NCBI GenBank assembly: GCA_030590585.1
Contig: JAUUYD010000025.1
Location: 1 to 11,959, forward strand
Source of the DNA: Spirochaeta sp.
GTDB taxonomy: Bacteria > Spirochaetota > Spirochaetia > Spirochaetales_E > Spirochaetaceae_B
Reading direction: 5' to 3'
DNA: 11,959 nt
In this document: positions 1 through 7,656 of the stretch, piece by piece
How the letters are laid out: each line of letters starts with the position of its first letter
Numbering within the stretch: the stretch's first letter is position 1
The notes under the pieces: model-generated
What the model was told of the DNA's origin: nothing
What the model saw: only the letters and a program-made list of their open reading frames with translations
The model's database searches: none
Translations under genes and position numbers: made by a program

Positions 1-27
1 AACGCGTTCTGAGTCATCAGCGACGGG
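1..27 (+). other. 5' remnant of hsdR with in-frame TGA stop at 10-12
   Basis: Read in the same frame as the downstream hsdR, bases 1-27 give N-A-F, then TGA (10-12), then V-I-S-D-G. From memory of the family, type I R subunits carry a motif of the form N-[AQ]-[FL]-x-V-[IM]-S-D just before the motor domains, often with Cys at x. The match on both sides of the TGA indicates that this stop lies inside the gene rather than upstream of it. A Cys codon (TGC/TGT) to TGA change needs one substitution. TGA is also the terminator used by several genes in this window, so a recoded genetic code is unlikely. Confidence 0.7.
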
Positions 28-2574
28 GTGAACAACAAGGTGGGATCCAATTTTGCTCCCTACGAATGTTTCTATAGCTGGCGGAAGAGTGATGGTAGTG
101 ATCTGGTGGAGAGTGATGGAATTGATTCCCTGTATTCCTTGATTAAAGGAATGTTTCATCCGGACCGTCTTCGGAATATTTTCAGGAATTTCATTTTCTT
201 TCCGGATACTTCCAGACGGGAAGAAAAGATTCTCTGCCGGTATCCTCAGTACTATGCTGCCGTCAAGCTATTTGAAAGTATCCGGCAGCATCGTCGCCCT
301 GAGGGAGACGGTAAGGGGGGGACTTATTTCGGGGCAACAGGCTCCGGGAAAAGCTTCACTATGCTTTTTCTGGTCCGGCTTCTGATGAAGAGTGTTGAAT
401 TTTCCAGCCCTACTATTGTGCTTATTACCGATCGTACCGACCTGGATGACCAGCTTTCGGGCCTGTTCACCGGGGCCAAGGGATACATCGGTGATGATTC
501 TGTTATCAGTGTGGAGAATAGAGATCATTTAAAGGAGCTTCTCAAGGGACGAAACAGCGGAGGGGTATTTCTTACCACCATTCATAAATTCACTGAGGAT
601 ACGGATCTTCTTACCGAGCGGGGAAACATTATCTGCATCTCTGATGAAGCCCATCGCAGCCAGGTGAATGTGGATATGAAGGTGAGGGTCACTTACGATG
701 GTGTGAAGAAAACCTTTGGTTTTGCCAAGTACCTCCACGATTCACTGCCCAACGCCACCTATGTCGGATTCACGGGTACTCCTATCGATGCCACACTGGA
801 TGTGTTCGGTGAGGTGGTGGATGCCTACACCATGACCGAGTCGGTAAAGGATGAAATTACTGTCCGGATTGTTTATGAAGGCCGGGCGGCCAAGGTGATC
901 CTGAACAATAGTAAGCTTCAGGATATTGAAAAATATTATGCGGATTGTGTGGCTGATGGGGCCAGTGAATACCAGGTTGGAGAGAGTAAACGGGCCAATA
1001 CCCGGATGAACACTATTCTAGGTGATCCTGATCGCATCCAGGCCATTGCTGATGATTTCGTTCACCATTATGAGATGCGGGTGAATGAGGGGTCGTCGGT
1101 GAAGGGCAAGGCTATGTTCGTCACCAGTAACCGGCAGATTGCCTGGCAGCTTTACAAATCTATTACGTCACTTCGCCCTGAGTGGACCGAGGTGAAGAAG
1201 GGTGTAGATAAGGAAATCAAGCCCATGGCCCGTATCCAGATGGTAATGACCCGGGGGCAGGATGATCCCAAAGAACTCTGGGATATGCTGGGCACCAGGG
1301 ATGACCGCAAGGAGCTTGACCGGCAGTTTAAGAATGCCAGGTCCAACTTTAAAATCGCCATTGTTGTGGACATGTGGCTTACCGGATTCGACGTACCTTT
1401 CCTGGACACCATGTATATCGACAAGCCCGTACAGCAGCACACCCTGATTCAGACTATTTCCCGGGTGAACCGGAAGTTCGAGGAGAAGGAAAAAGGGCTG
1501 GTGGTGGATTATATCGGTATCAAGAGTCAGATGAACAAGGCCCTGGCTCAGTTCTCCAAGTCTGAGGGTACCAATTTTGAGGAAATCAGCCTTTCCATCA
1601 CTGTGGTTAAGGATCATCTGGATCTGCTGAACAGAATGTTCCATAAGTTCGACAGAGGTGAATATTTCCATGGAACTCCGCTTCAGCAGCTTGAATGCCT
1701 CAATATGGCCGCCGAGTTTGTTCAGATAACCGATAAGGTTGAGAAGAGGTATATGGCGTTGGTGAAGCGCCTGAAGGCCGCTTACGACATCTGCTCCGGC
1801 AGCGATGAGATCAGCCGGCAGGAGAGGGACGAAATTCATTTCTACCTGGCTGTCCGGTCCATCGTTCATAAACTGACCAAAGGCAACGCTCCCGACACCG
1901 CTCAGATGAATGCCAGGGTGAAAGAGCTCATTGAGGAAGCTCTCAAAAGCGATGGGGTGGAAGAGATTTTCAAATGGGGTGAAGGAAAGGGGAGCGAGTT
2001 TGATATCTTCGATCCTGATTACATTGCAAAAATTGATAAGATTAAATTGCCGAACACCAAAATCAAACTTTTACAGCAACTCTTGAGCCGGGCCATTGAA
2101 GATTTCAAGAAGGTGAACAAGATAATGGGACTCGACTTCTCCAAAAAGTTCAAATCCCTGGTAGACAAATACAATGAGCGTAAGGAAGCGGACGTCCTGC
2201 GGAGCGAAGTTCTGGATGATTTCACCGATGAGATAATGGACCTGTATTTCGCCATGAGGGATGAACGTGATTCCTTTCAGGATATGGGAATCGATTTCGA
2301 AGAGAAGGCTTTTTATGACATCCTGAAGGCTTTAGCCGTCAAGTACGATTTTGAATATCCCGAAGACCAGCTGATTGTTCTGGCCAAGGCTGTGAAGGGC
2401 GTTGTGGATGATAAAGCCAGGTACACCGACTGGAGCCAGCGGAATGATATCAAGGCGGAGCTGAAGGTGGATTTAATTATTCTGCTGGCTGAGCATGATT
2501 ATCCTCCTGTGGATCGGGATGAGGTTTATCAGGAGATTTTTGAACAGGCGGAGAATTTTAAGCGGTATGGGTGA
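28..2574 (+). CDS. hsdR: Type I restriction endonuclease subunit R (HsdR), 5' incomplete and interrupted
   Basis: This is the motor/restriction subunit of a type I restriction-modification complex (R2M2S); it translocates DNA with ATP and cleaves unmethylated DNA. Numbered from GTG 28, superfamily 2 helicase motifs are in order: Walker A GATGSGKS (about 101-108), DEAH (206-209), FTGTP (248-252), the WLTGFDVP stretch (about 447-454) and QTISRVNR (about 475-482). A long charged helical C-terminal region ends in EQAENFKRYG, typical of complete HsdR C-termini. The 848 residues are shorter than the usual 1000 or so, because the N-terminal PD-(D/E)xK nuclease domain lies before the window. The GTG at 28 is only the first start codon after the in-frame TGA at 10-12; it has no Shine-Dalgarno sequence and is unlikely to be the native start. 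A product starting here would lack the nuclease and should not restrict DNA. No hsdM or hsdS is in view; they may lie upstream. Confidence 0.9.
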   Translation: MNNKVGSNFAPYECFYSWRKSDGSDLVESDGIDSLYSLIKGMFHPDRLRNIFRNFIFFPDTSRREEKILCRYPQYYAAVKLFESIRQHRRPEGDGKGGTYFGATGSGKSFTMLFLVRLLMKSVEFSSPTIVLITDRTDLDDQLSGLFTGAKGYIGDDSVISVENRDHLKELLKGRNSGGVFLTTIHKFTEDTDLLTERGNIICISDEAHRSQVNVDMKVRVTYDGVKKTFGFAKYLHDSLPNATYVGFTGTPIDATLDVFGEVVDAYTMTESVKDEITVRIVYEGRAAKVILNNSKLQDIEKYYADCVADGASEYQVGESKRANTRMNTILGDPDRIQAIADDFVHHYEMRVNEGSSVKGKAMFVTSNRQIAWQLYKSITSLRPEWTEVKKGVDKEIKPMARIQMVMTRGQDDPKELWDMLGTRDDRKELDRQFKNARSNFKIAIVVDMWLTGFDVPFLDTMYIDKPVQQHTLIQTISRVNRKFEEKEKGLVVDYIGIKSQMNKALAQFSKSEGTNFEEISLSITVVKDHLDLLNRMFHKFDRGEYFHGTPLQQLECLNMAAEFVQITDKVEKRYMALVKRLKAAYDICSGSDEISRQERDEIHFYLAVRSIVHKLTKGNAPDTAQMNARVKELIEEALKSDGVEEIFKWGEGKGSEFDIFDPDYIAKIDKIKLPNTKIKLLQQLLSRAIEDFKKVNKIMGLDFSKKFKSLVDKYNERKEADVLRSEVLDDFTDEIMDLYFAMRDERDSFQDMGIDFEEKAFYDILKALAVKYDFEYPEDQLIVLAKAVKGVVDDKARYTDWSQRNDIKAELKVDLIILLAEHDYPPVDRDEVYQEIFEQAENFKRYG

Positions 2575-2601
2575 TTTAGCTTTGCCTAATACCCACTGGA
2601 G

Positions 2602-2618
2602 CTGTCGGGCAATGACAG
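2602..2618. repeat. Short inverted repeat in the convergent gap, similar to one at 4062-4079
   Basis: A 5-bp stem (CTGTC/GACAG) with a 7-base loop lies in the 54-base gap between the convergent hsdR and the papain-like gene. There is no T-run on either side, so it is a poor rho-independent terminator. An almost identical element (CTGTC, 4 bases, CAAT, GACAG) occurs at 4062-4079, inside the signal-peptide region at the other end of the same gene. The shared CAATGACAG is what makes it notable; chance cannot be excluded. Confidence 0.3.
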
Positions 2619-2628
2619 AATAAGTCAG

Positions 2629-4194
2629 TTACAGGGTTTCTTCAGGGGCACGAGTGGCATCAGCTGGAGGATCGCTGACTGGAAAACCGGGCAGGGGGAA
2701 CCGACGGGTGACGGTTGTATCATCTTCGGTAGCTTCTGTTACCTGGATAGATGGGATGATTATCCCGGATTCCGATGCGGGAGCCGCGCTGAGCACACGC
2801 GCGCCGCCGGTGTCTGCAATCTCGAGCTCGAGGGATGCGTCTGCGGGGTAGGTGAAGCGGTACGTCTTTCCCACGCGCTCGTACCAGACCTCTTCGAGCT
2901 CCTCGGTTATCCGGCTCCGTATCCTTCCGGTGGAGCGATCGCCGTCAACAACGCGTGCGCCTGCTGCATTCTCCACGACTACGATGACGCGCCCTTCGCT
3001 GTCCAGCTGGTTTCTGAGCTTAGTGATTACCGTATCAAGCAGGACGTGCTCGTGTATGTAGGGGTCGCGGCGTACGTCCACCACGAAGAGGCGGTCGATT
3101 TCGCGGTTTCGTATGCCTTTCTCGTAATGCCACTGTGCAATGGGCCCCTCGCGGTCGGGATCAAGGAAGAGCCGTATAATCTCAGCATCGCGGCTGTGGA
3201 TATTAAGTTTCTCATCATTTTTCCAGTTGTTCGCCACAAGGAGGTCGACGGTATTTGTGGTGTGATTTCGAATAAAGCCAAAGACGAGCATGGAGTGGTG
3301 GAGATCCGGTCCGGCAAAACCAACCGCAACAGGATCGCCGGCGGCAATGTGACTCTCTATCACTTCCAGCTGCGCCTCGATCTGCTCAGCGTTCATGGCG
3401 TGTTGGACTTGCTCGTTGCCCGGGCCTGCGAAAAAGTGATTGAAGACGATATCAAACTGGAGGAAGTTCATCTCGCGCTGGTAGCGCGTTATGTTGCCCC
3501 GGAGATCATGGACTGAGTCGTAGTAGGAGGGCAGGAGATCGGGCCAGCGCCAGTAACGCACCTCCGTGCCGGAGAAGGCGTAGCAGCGCCCGGTATTCTG
3601 TCCAAAGAGCCCGTACATGTAATTGACGAGCAGGACAACATCGGCCTCGTCCACCTCACCGAACCGCTCATCGAGCCACTCCCCGAGGATTTCGCCAAAG
3701 GTGCCTATCACGCTTATGTACTTGCTGTTGTTGCCGAAGCTCAGATTATCCCTGCCCCAGATGAAGTTTACAAAACCCACGTCGAGGCGGCTCTGACTCT
3801 CGGCGCCGCTTTGCGTCTGAAGAGTAATCTCGAGTTCGTAGAGTCCGGGACTCAGGAACGGATTTATGTAGAGTTGAATCGCCTCGCGGTCCAGCACCCG
3901 GGTAATCGAGTAGGAAAAGGAGCTCGTCGCGGACTCGATGGATATCGACTCAAGTAACTGCTCCGGGTCCGGCACGTTCACCTGGAGAAGAAGCGGACTG
4001 CCGCTGAAGCAGTAGACGTTGGGCAGGGGGGCAGGAGCCGGGGAAGTACTCGCGGTTGTTCCTGTCTGCCCAATGACAGGGCAGACCGAGCCTGCAAATA
4101 TGAGTACCGCCAGTAAACGGCGGAGAAGGGCCGGGCGGCGTTGTTGTGTCGGGCCGATCGTATTACGCATGGCGTCCGCTTCAGATCTTATCAC
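2629..4194 (-). CDS. Exported papain-like cysteine peptidase-like protein
   Basis: The family is not recognised by name. Numbered from GTG 4194, a basic stretch (RR...RR, 19-26) followed by a hydrophobic core (27-42) forms a secretion signal ending near IGQ. A beta-rich, Ig-like stretch follows (about 60-140). The middle has the papain-type order of active-site residues: Gln199 and Cys204 in GQNTGRCYAFS (compare GxCWAFS), His300 in HHSMLVFGF, and Asn322/323 in VANNWKND (compare NSW). A second beta-rich region (about 365-480) and a Pro/Thr/Glu-rich tail follow. A secreted or periplasmic peptidase, or a peptidase-fold binding protein, is inferred. ATG 4170 is an equally good start (513 aa); neither has a clear Shine-Dalgarno. 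The gene is alone on its strand, convergent to hsdR and divergent from the next gene. Hand-counted 60-base lines here are 57-63% GC, against about 43% in lines of hsdR and the 4296 gene, so it may have been acquired separately. Confidence 0.6.
   Translation of the reverse strand: MIRSEADAMRNTIGPTQQRRPALLRRLLAVLIFAGSVCPVIGQTGTTASTSPAPAPLPNVYCFSGSPLLLQVNVPDPEQLLESISIESATSSFSYSITRVLDREAIQLYINPFLSPGLYELEITLQTQSGAESQSRLDVGFVNFIWGRDNLSFGNNSKYISVIGTFGEILGEWLDERFGEVDEADVVLLVNYMYGLFGQNTGRCYAFSGTEVRYWRWPDLLPSYYDSVHDLRGNITRYQREMNFLQFDIVFNHFFAGPGNEQVQHAMNAEQIEAQLEVIESHIAAGDPVAVGFAGPDLHHSMLVFGFIRNHTTNTVDLLVANNWKNDEKLNIHSRDAEIIRLFLDPDREGPIAQWHYEKGIRNREIDRLFVVDVRRDPYIHEHVLLDTVITKLRNQLDSEGRVIVVVENAAGARVVDGDRSTGRIRSRITEELEEVWYERVGKTYRFTYPADASLELEIADTGGARVLSAAPASESGIIIPSIQVTEATEDDTTVTRRFPLPGFPVSDPPADATRAPEETL
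4062..4085. repeat. Overlapping inverted repeats inside the signal-peptide region
   Basis: CCTGTC/GACAGG (4061-4066 and 4075-4080) overlaps a perfect 7-bp stem TCTGCCC/GGGCAGA (4065-4071 and 4079-4085, loop AATGACA). The two pairings are mutually exclusive. The element lies in codons for the hydrophobic end of the signal peptide of the minus-strand gene and resembles the inverted repeat at 2602-2618. No function can be assigned. Confidence 0.35.
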
Positions 4195-4276
4195 GTTTCG
4201 GCGTGGTCGTCCGGCTGAAGGTTCCTGATGAGTTCTTTAACAATAATAACAGCCCACTGGTTCATTACTAAAAAAC

Positions 4277-4285
4277 TGTTATATC
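4277..4285 (+). promoter_or_regulatory. Candidate extended -10 promoter immediately before the 4296 gene
   Basis: TGTTATATC reads as an extended -10 element (TGn followed by TATATC at 4280-4285) in an AT-rich divergent spacer. No convincing -35 box is seen 17 bases upstream. Transcription would begin only a few bases before ATG 4296, which also has no Shine-Dalgarno sequence, so the mRNA could be leaderless or nearly so. It might drive the whole downstream gene run. Confidence 0.3.
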
Positions 4286-4295
4286 CTGTCCACAG

Positions 4296-6368
4296 ATGAA
4301 AACAAAGACTTCTTTAAAACTAAGAACCATATTTTTTAAAGCAATATTCTCCTTGTTCTCAATATTCACTTTTTTATTTCTATTTCAGCCGCTGGAACTG
4401 ATGTCGAAAGAACCTTCTTCCATTACCCTCTGGATTACATCGGATATCGAGGGCTATCTGGTGGGCTGTGACTGCCCATCGGGAGCTTCGGCCGGGTTAT
4501 CGGCTGTAGCTGCCGCCCTTGAATCAAGAGATCGGGATACCGAACTGCTGCTGGATGCCGGGGGATTCCGCGAGGCGATGCGTTCTGATTTCATGCTTGA
4601 GGCATACATGGATGAGGCGGTCAGCAGGCTGGGATATTCAGGGATGACTGCTGTTTCAAGTGATTTTCGGGATGGAAATAGAGCTTTTAACAAACGAAGT
4701 ATAGCTGTTCCCGTAACTGCGGCTGCCGGAACTGCTGATTCAAGGTTTCTCCACAAGTTAACGGGTGAAGATGATGCGCTGATTCTTCATCAGGGTAATA
4801 TTGAAATCGCTGTGGCTCAGTGGGCTGGTATACGCGAGACTGAGCTTCTTGTCTCAGACCCCGATAACAGCTTTACACCCCGGGGGGCTTCAGAAGTCAT
4901 TGATATTCTTAAAGCCTCAACTGCTGATTTTCGATTTTTGATTGTCAGGGGCAGTCTGGATGAGTGGGATTCCTTTCTTAAGGGTGTCGGTACGGCTTTT
5001 AAAGATGAAAAGTTCATTGATCTGATAATTTTTACCGGTCCTGATTCGCCTTCATCACTTCTATCCACGGGAGGACTATCGGGGGAGCTGCCTTTTTCAG
5101 CCACGATGATTCCCTGGTTGTCCATTGCTCCCAGGGGAAACGGCCTTGCACGGCTGCTGATGGTAAAAGGTGAAGAACCTGAACTTGAGATTATTTCTCT
5201 GGAACGGGGTATCTCTCTTGAGTCTACCCGGATTCTTGCCCTGGGTGATGCATATATGGAGGAATTGATAGCCCGGGTTACTTCCGGTGTCAGCCGGGGA
5301 AACAAACAACGCAATCTTAAAGCTGCGGCATCTGATAGGGGAGAACCCGACTTTGAGCCTACGTACTGGTACCCCTACGCTTGTAAATCCTGTGAGAATT
5401 TCCTCTGGAATTCCATTCCTGATATGGAGAGGGAAAGCGGCCGTATTGTTTCAATCACCGAAAGGGACACCGGGAACACTGATGATTTTGATGAACTTCT
5501 AAAGCTGCTGGATGAAAAGGGTATTAAGCTGATAAGCATTCCCGTAATGATTATTGGAGATACAGTTCTACAGGGCGATGAAGAGATTTATGCGGGATTA
5601 GAGAGTCTAATGAAAGGCGGTTCGGGAATACCCGGAGAGAGTTTTTCCGGAAACCGAATCTCTGTACGATGGGAACCAGGCGCCATATTTCTTGCCGGAC
5701 TTCTGGATGGTGTGAATCCCTGTGCGTTTACGGCCATGGTGTTTCTGGTTTCGGCTCTTGCCATGGCAGGGCGCTCTAAGAAAATGATGCTCGCTATCGG
5801 AATGTTCTACGCGGCGGGGATTTTCATTACTTATTCTCTTATCGGGGCAGGGCTTCTCGGCGGATTGAGACGGATTAGCGTTGATTCGGGTCTCAGGCTT
5901 ATCCTTGAATATTCCCTTGCCGGATTCCTTCTTGTTCTGTCGGCTTTAAGTCTTGTTGATGGAATAAAGCTTTCAAATGGTAGAAGCGATCTTCTTCTGA
6001 AATTACCGGAAAAGTTATCCCGGCGGGTGCATAAGCTCATCAGGGAGGAGGTTCGTTCAGGCGCGGCAGCAGGGAGTGCCTTCATGCTCGGGGCTGTGGT
6101 GGCTCTTATTGAATTGGGCTGTACGGGGCAGGTTTATCTGCCTACTATTGCCTGGATGATTTCCAGGGGGGATGGTGCGGCACCATGGTTGTGGCTGGCA
6201 ATTTATAATTTTGCTTTTATCATACCACTGTTTATTGTCTTTGCTGTATCATATAAGGGTGTATCAGCTCTGAGATTGGCAGCAGTGTTCAGAAAGCGGG
6301 GAGCTTTGATTAAATTTATCACTGCCGGATTACTGGCCGCTCTCTCTGTGCTTGTCATCATTACTTAA
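4296..6368 (+). CDS. CcdA/DsbD-type thiol-redox membrane protein with UshA-like and glutaredoxin-like domains
   Basis: The predicted role is to move reducing equivalents across the inner membrane to periplasmic thiols. An N-terminal hydrophobic segment (about 12-33) exports or anchors the protein. Residues about 45-340 look like a UshA/calcineurin-type domain: SDIEGYL followed by G-C58-D-C60-P, then LLLDAGGF. The usual D-x-H and DAGD metal ligands read D-I-E and DAGG, so catalysis is doubtful; Cys58/Cys60 may be a redox pair. Residues about 350-450 are thioredoxin/glutaredoxin-like, with C363-K-S-C366 and a probable cis-Pro416 in SIPVMIIG. From about 465 a six-helix CcdA-type domain follows, with the paired conserved cysteines in GVNPC476AF and ELGC609TGQ. 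DsbD places its thioredoxin domain after the membrane part; here it comes before. The start at 4296 is kept because it supplies the signal segment, although it has no Shine-Dalgarno. The PilZ gene begins 11 bases after the stop. Confidence 0.75.
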   Translation: MKTKTSLKLRTIFFKAIFSLFSIFTFLFLFQPLELMSKEPSSITLWITSDIEGYLVGCDCPSGASAGLSAVAAALESRDRDTELLLDAGGFREAMRSDFMLEAYMDEAVSRLGYSGMTAVSSDFRDGNRAFNKRSIAVPVTAAAGTADSRFLHKLTGEDDALILHQGNIEIAVAQWAGIRETELLVSDPDNSFTPRGASEVIDILKASTADFRFLIVRGSLDEWDSFLKGVGTAFKDEKFIDLIIFTGPDSPSSLLSTGGLSGELPFSATMIPWLSIAPRGNGLARLLMVKGEEPELEIISLERGISLESTRILALGDAYMEELIARVTSGVSRGNKQRNLKAAASDRGEPDFEPTYWYPYACKSCENFLWNSIPDMERESGRIVSITERDTGNTDDFDELLKLLDEKGIKLISIPVMIIGDTVLQGDEEIYAGLESLMKGGSGIPGESFSGNRISVRWEPGAIFLAGLLDGVNPCAFTAMVFLVSALAMAGRSKKMMLAIGMFYAAGIFITYSLIGAGLLGGLRRISVDSGLRLILEYSLAGFLLVLSALSLVDGIKLSNGRSDLLLKLPEKLSRRVHKLIREEVRSGAAAGSAFMLGAVVALIELGCTGQVYLPTIAWMISRGDGAAPWLWLAIYNFAFIIPLFIVFAVSYKGVSALRLAAVFRKRGALIKFITAGLLAALSVLVIIT

Positions 6369-6373
6369 AGAGG
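6369..6373 (+). promoter_or_regulatory. Ribosome binding site that selects GTG 6380 over GTG 6374
   Basis: AGAGG follows the TAA of the previous gene. It directly abuts GTG 6374, which is too close, but sits six bases before the in-frame GTG 6380, a normal spacing. This favours the start two codons downstream. Confidence 0.6.
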
Positions 6374-6379
6374 GTGATT

Positions 6380-7078
6380 GTGGATTATCGAGGGCATCAA
6401 ATTTTCATTATTCATCCCGATGCAAATGTTCGTGATGAACTGGTTCGCTCCCTTCGATACAGTGAGTATGAAGCATACGGAATCGCTGCTCTGGATACGG
6501 ATGTCTTTGAGAGGCACCGTGAATCGGTGATATTTCTGTACATCTCGGATGATAATGGCTGGAAATGGCAGGATTTTATCGGCCGGATTCGTCTGATTGA
6601 CCCGCCGATGACGATTGCGGCATTGGGATCATCCAAACTTCCTGATGGATTCGACAGCTTTATTGAAACTTCTGACAGCAGCGCTCTGGAGGATATCCTG
6701 AAATATCTGAGTGATATCAACGCTCGGGGGCATCGTCACAGTGTCAGGTTCGGGAGTCAACACGCTTCCATCGCCACTTTCAACTTCCACCATGAAGGAA
6801 GATTATTTGCCGGAGTCCTCCACGATCTCAGCCTTACCGGTATGTCCTGTACTTTCAAACCCGAGCCGGAGCATCTGGGGCATTTGAGGGTTGATGAGAT
6901 ACTTCTGAATATTCCCGGGTATCAGGCATTTTTAGGTGGGCGATTCATCTCAAAGCGGGTTGTTGCCGGCCAGATTATTCATGTGTTTCATTTTAATGGT
7001 AACATCCCCGAGGAGACCAAGCATCATATTTATAATTTCATTTATTCATCATTGGAGACAAAGTTATCCCTCCATTGA
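6380..7078 (+). CDS. Receiver-like / PilZ domain protein, probable c-di-GMP sensor
   Basis: A 232-residue cytoplasmic protein. The C-terminal half (about 115-230) is a PilZ domain with both c-di-GMP-binding motifs intact: R119-H-S-V-R123 (RxxxR) and D149-L-S-L-T-G154 (DxSxxG). The N-terminal half (about 5-112) alternates strands and helices like a response-regulator receiver: FIIHPD at strand 1, VIFLYISDD at strand 3, IAALGSS at strand 4. The usual phosphoacceptor spacing and the Lys/Thr switch residues are not clear, so it may be a pseudo-receiver. c-di-GMP binding is established for PilZ proteins with these motifs; coupling to the phospho-signalling genes downstream is inferred from synteny. 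GTG 6374 would add two residues. The gene starts 11 bases after the redox membrane protein. Confidence 0.8.
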   Translation: MDYRGHQIFIIHPDANVRDELVRSLRYSEYEAYGIAALDTDVFERHRESVIFLYISDDNGWKWQDFIGRIRLIDPPMTIAALGSSKLPDGFDSFIETSDSSALEDILKYLSDINARGHRHSVRFGSQHASIATFNFHHEGRLFAGVLHDLSLTGMSCTFKPEPEHLGHLRVDEILLNIPGYQAFLGGRFISKRVVAGQIIHVFHFNGNIPEETKHHIYNFIYSSLETKLSLH

Positions 7079-7112
7079 GCGATATATTTTTTAGAGATAA
7101 ACGTCAAACGAT

Positions 7113-7117
7113 GGAGG
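7113..7117 (+). promoter_or_regulatory. Strong ribosome binding site (GGAGG) that sets start ATG 7126
   Basis: GGAGG lies eight bases before ATG 7126. It is the best Shine-Dalgarno in this gene run and argues against the longer start TTG 7075, which overlaps the stop of the PilZ gene. ATG 7111 and ATG 7120 are in frame but respectively precede it or sit too close to it. Confidence 0.7.
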
Positions 7118-7125
7118 TTATGGTA

Positions 7126-7656
7126 ATGGGTGGAAATTTTGAAAGCCTTGATCCGGCTATTAAAGAACACTTACGGCTTATCAGGGAATCCAGCGGTCTT
7201 CCTGAAGGATCAGTTTCACTGGAACTTCTTTCTGAGGGCTGGCATGATAAGGAAAAGGCTTTTGACGATCAGGTCCGGTCCATGGGGATGACGAACGCGG
7301 AAAATTGTAATGATTCCGCCCGGGGGTTCCTCGCGTTAACCTATTCCGGTTCTCTGGTTGCAGTCGGTCCTGAAGATAACGGACGCCGTCGGGCTGTTTA
7401 TGTCAGTATTGACCGGCGCCGGGATGTCCCTTCAAGGGCTGAGTCTGATGACGCGGTACTGGGAGCATCGGTTTCCTGCGGACAGGAGATTGTTTTTGAC
7501 AGGGGTCCGGTGAAAAAAAGTTCAGCGGTGTATCGTCTGGCACTTCTTCCGGCGGCTCTGGCATCAATCGATCAGAATGAGCGATTGGAAGAAGCCACAA
7601 TGGCCCTGACAAAGGAGTTCCAGGCTGTGGATGAGACGAGGTTTGATGAGAACTGA
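7126..7656 (+). CDS. Conserved-looking hypothetical protein of the signalling operon
   Basis: The family is not recognised. The protein has 176 residues (193 from TTG 7075), no signal peptide and no membrane segment, so it is probably cytoplasmic and soluble. The N-terminal third is helical and acidic (KEHLRLIRESSG, DKEKAFDDQVRSMGM). The middle is strand-rich (GFLALTYSGSLVAVGPED, RRAVYVSIDRRRD, SVSCGQEIVFDRG), and a helical end follows (LALLPAALASIDQNERLEEA). The strand-rich centre could be a small binding fold; no catalytic motif is seen. Its stop codon overlaps the start of the phosphatase gene by one base (TGATG, 7654-7658), which indicates translational coupling and suggests that the two products act together, perhaps in fixed proportion. 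Confidence 0.65.
   Translation: MGGNFESLDPAIKEHLRLIRESSGLPEGSVSLELLSEGWHDKEKAFDDQVRSMGMTNAENCNDSARGFLALTYSGSLVAVGPEDNGRRRAVYVSIDRRRDVPSRAESDDAVLGASVSCGQEIVFDRGPVKKSSAVYRLALLPAALASIDQNERLEEATMALTKEFQAVDETRFDEN

Noticed and set aside
10..12. TGA read as selenocysteine in HsdR
   Set aside because: No selenocysteine-dependent HsdR family is known to me and no clear SECIS-type hairpin follows; a point mutation or read error is simpler.
1168..1869. Long open frame (233 codons) on the minus strand inside hsdR
   Set aside because: It lies fully antisense to well-conserved helicase motifs, has no recognisable domain, and is explained by the codon pattern of hsdR.
2575..2628. Bidirectional terminator between the convergent genes
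   Set aside because: Only a 5-bp stem without a T-run is present; too weak to call a terminator.
3046..3516. Open frame of 156 codons on the plus strand inside the papain-like gene
   Set aside because: It is antisense to the Cys/His/Asn core of the minus-strand gene, which has a signal peptide and coherent domain order; the plus frame has neither.
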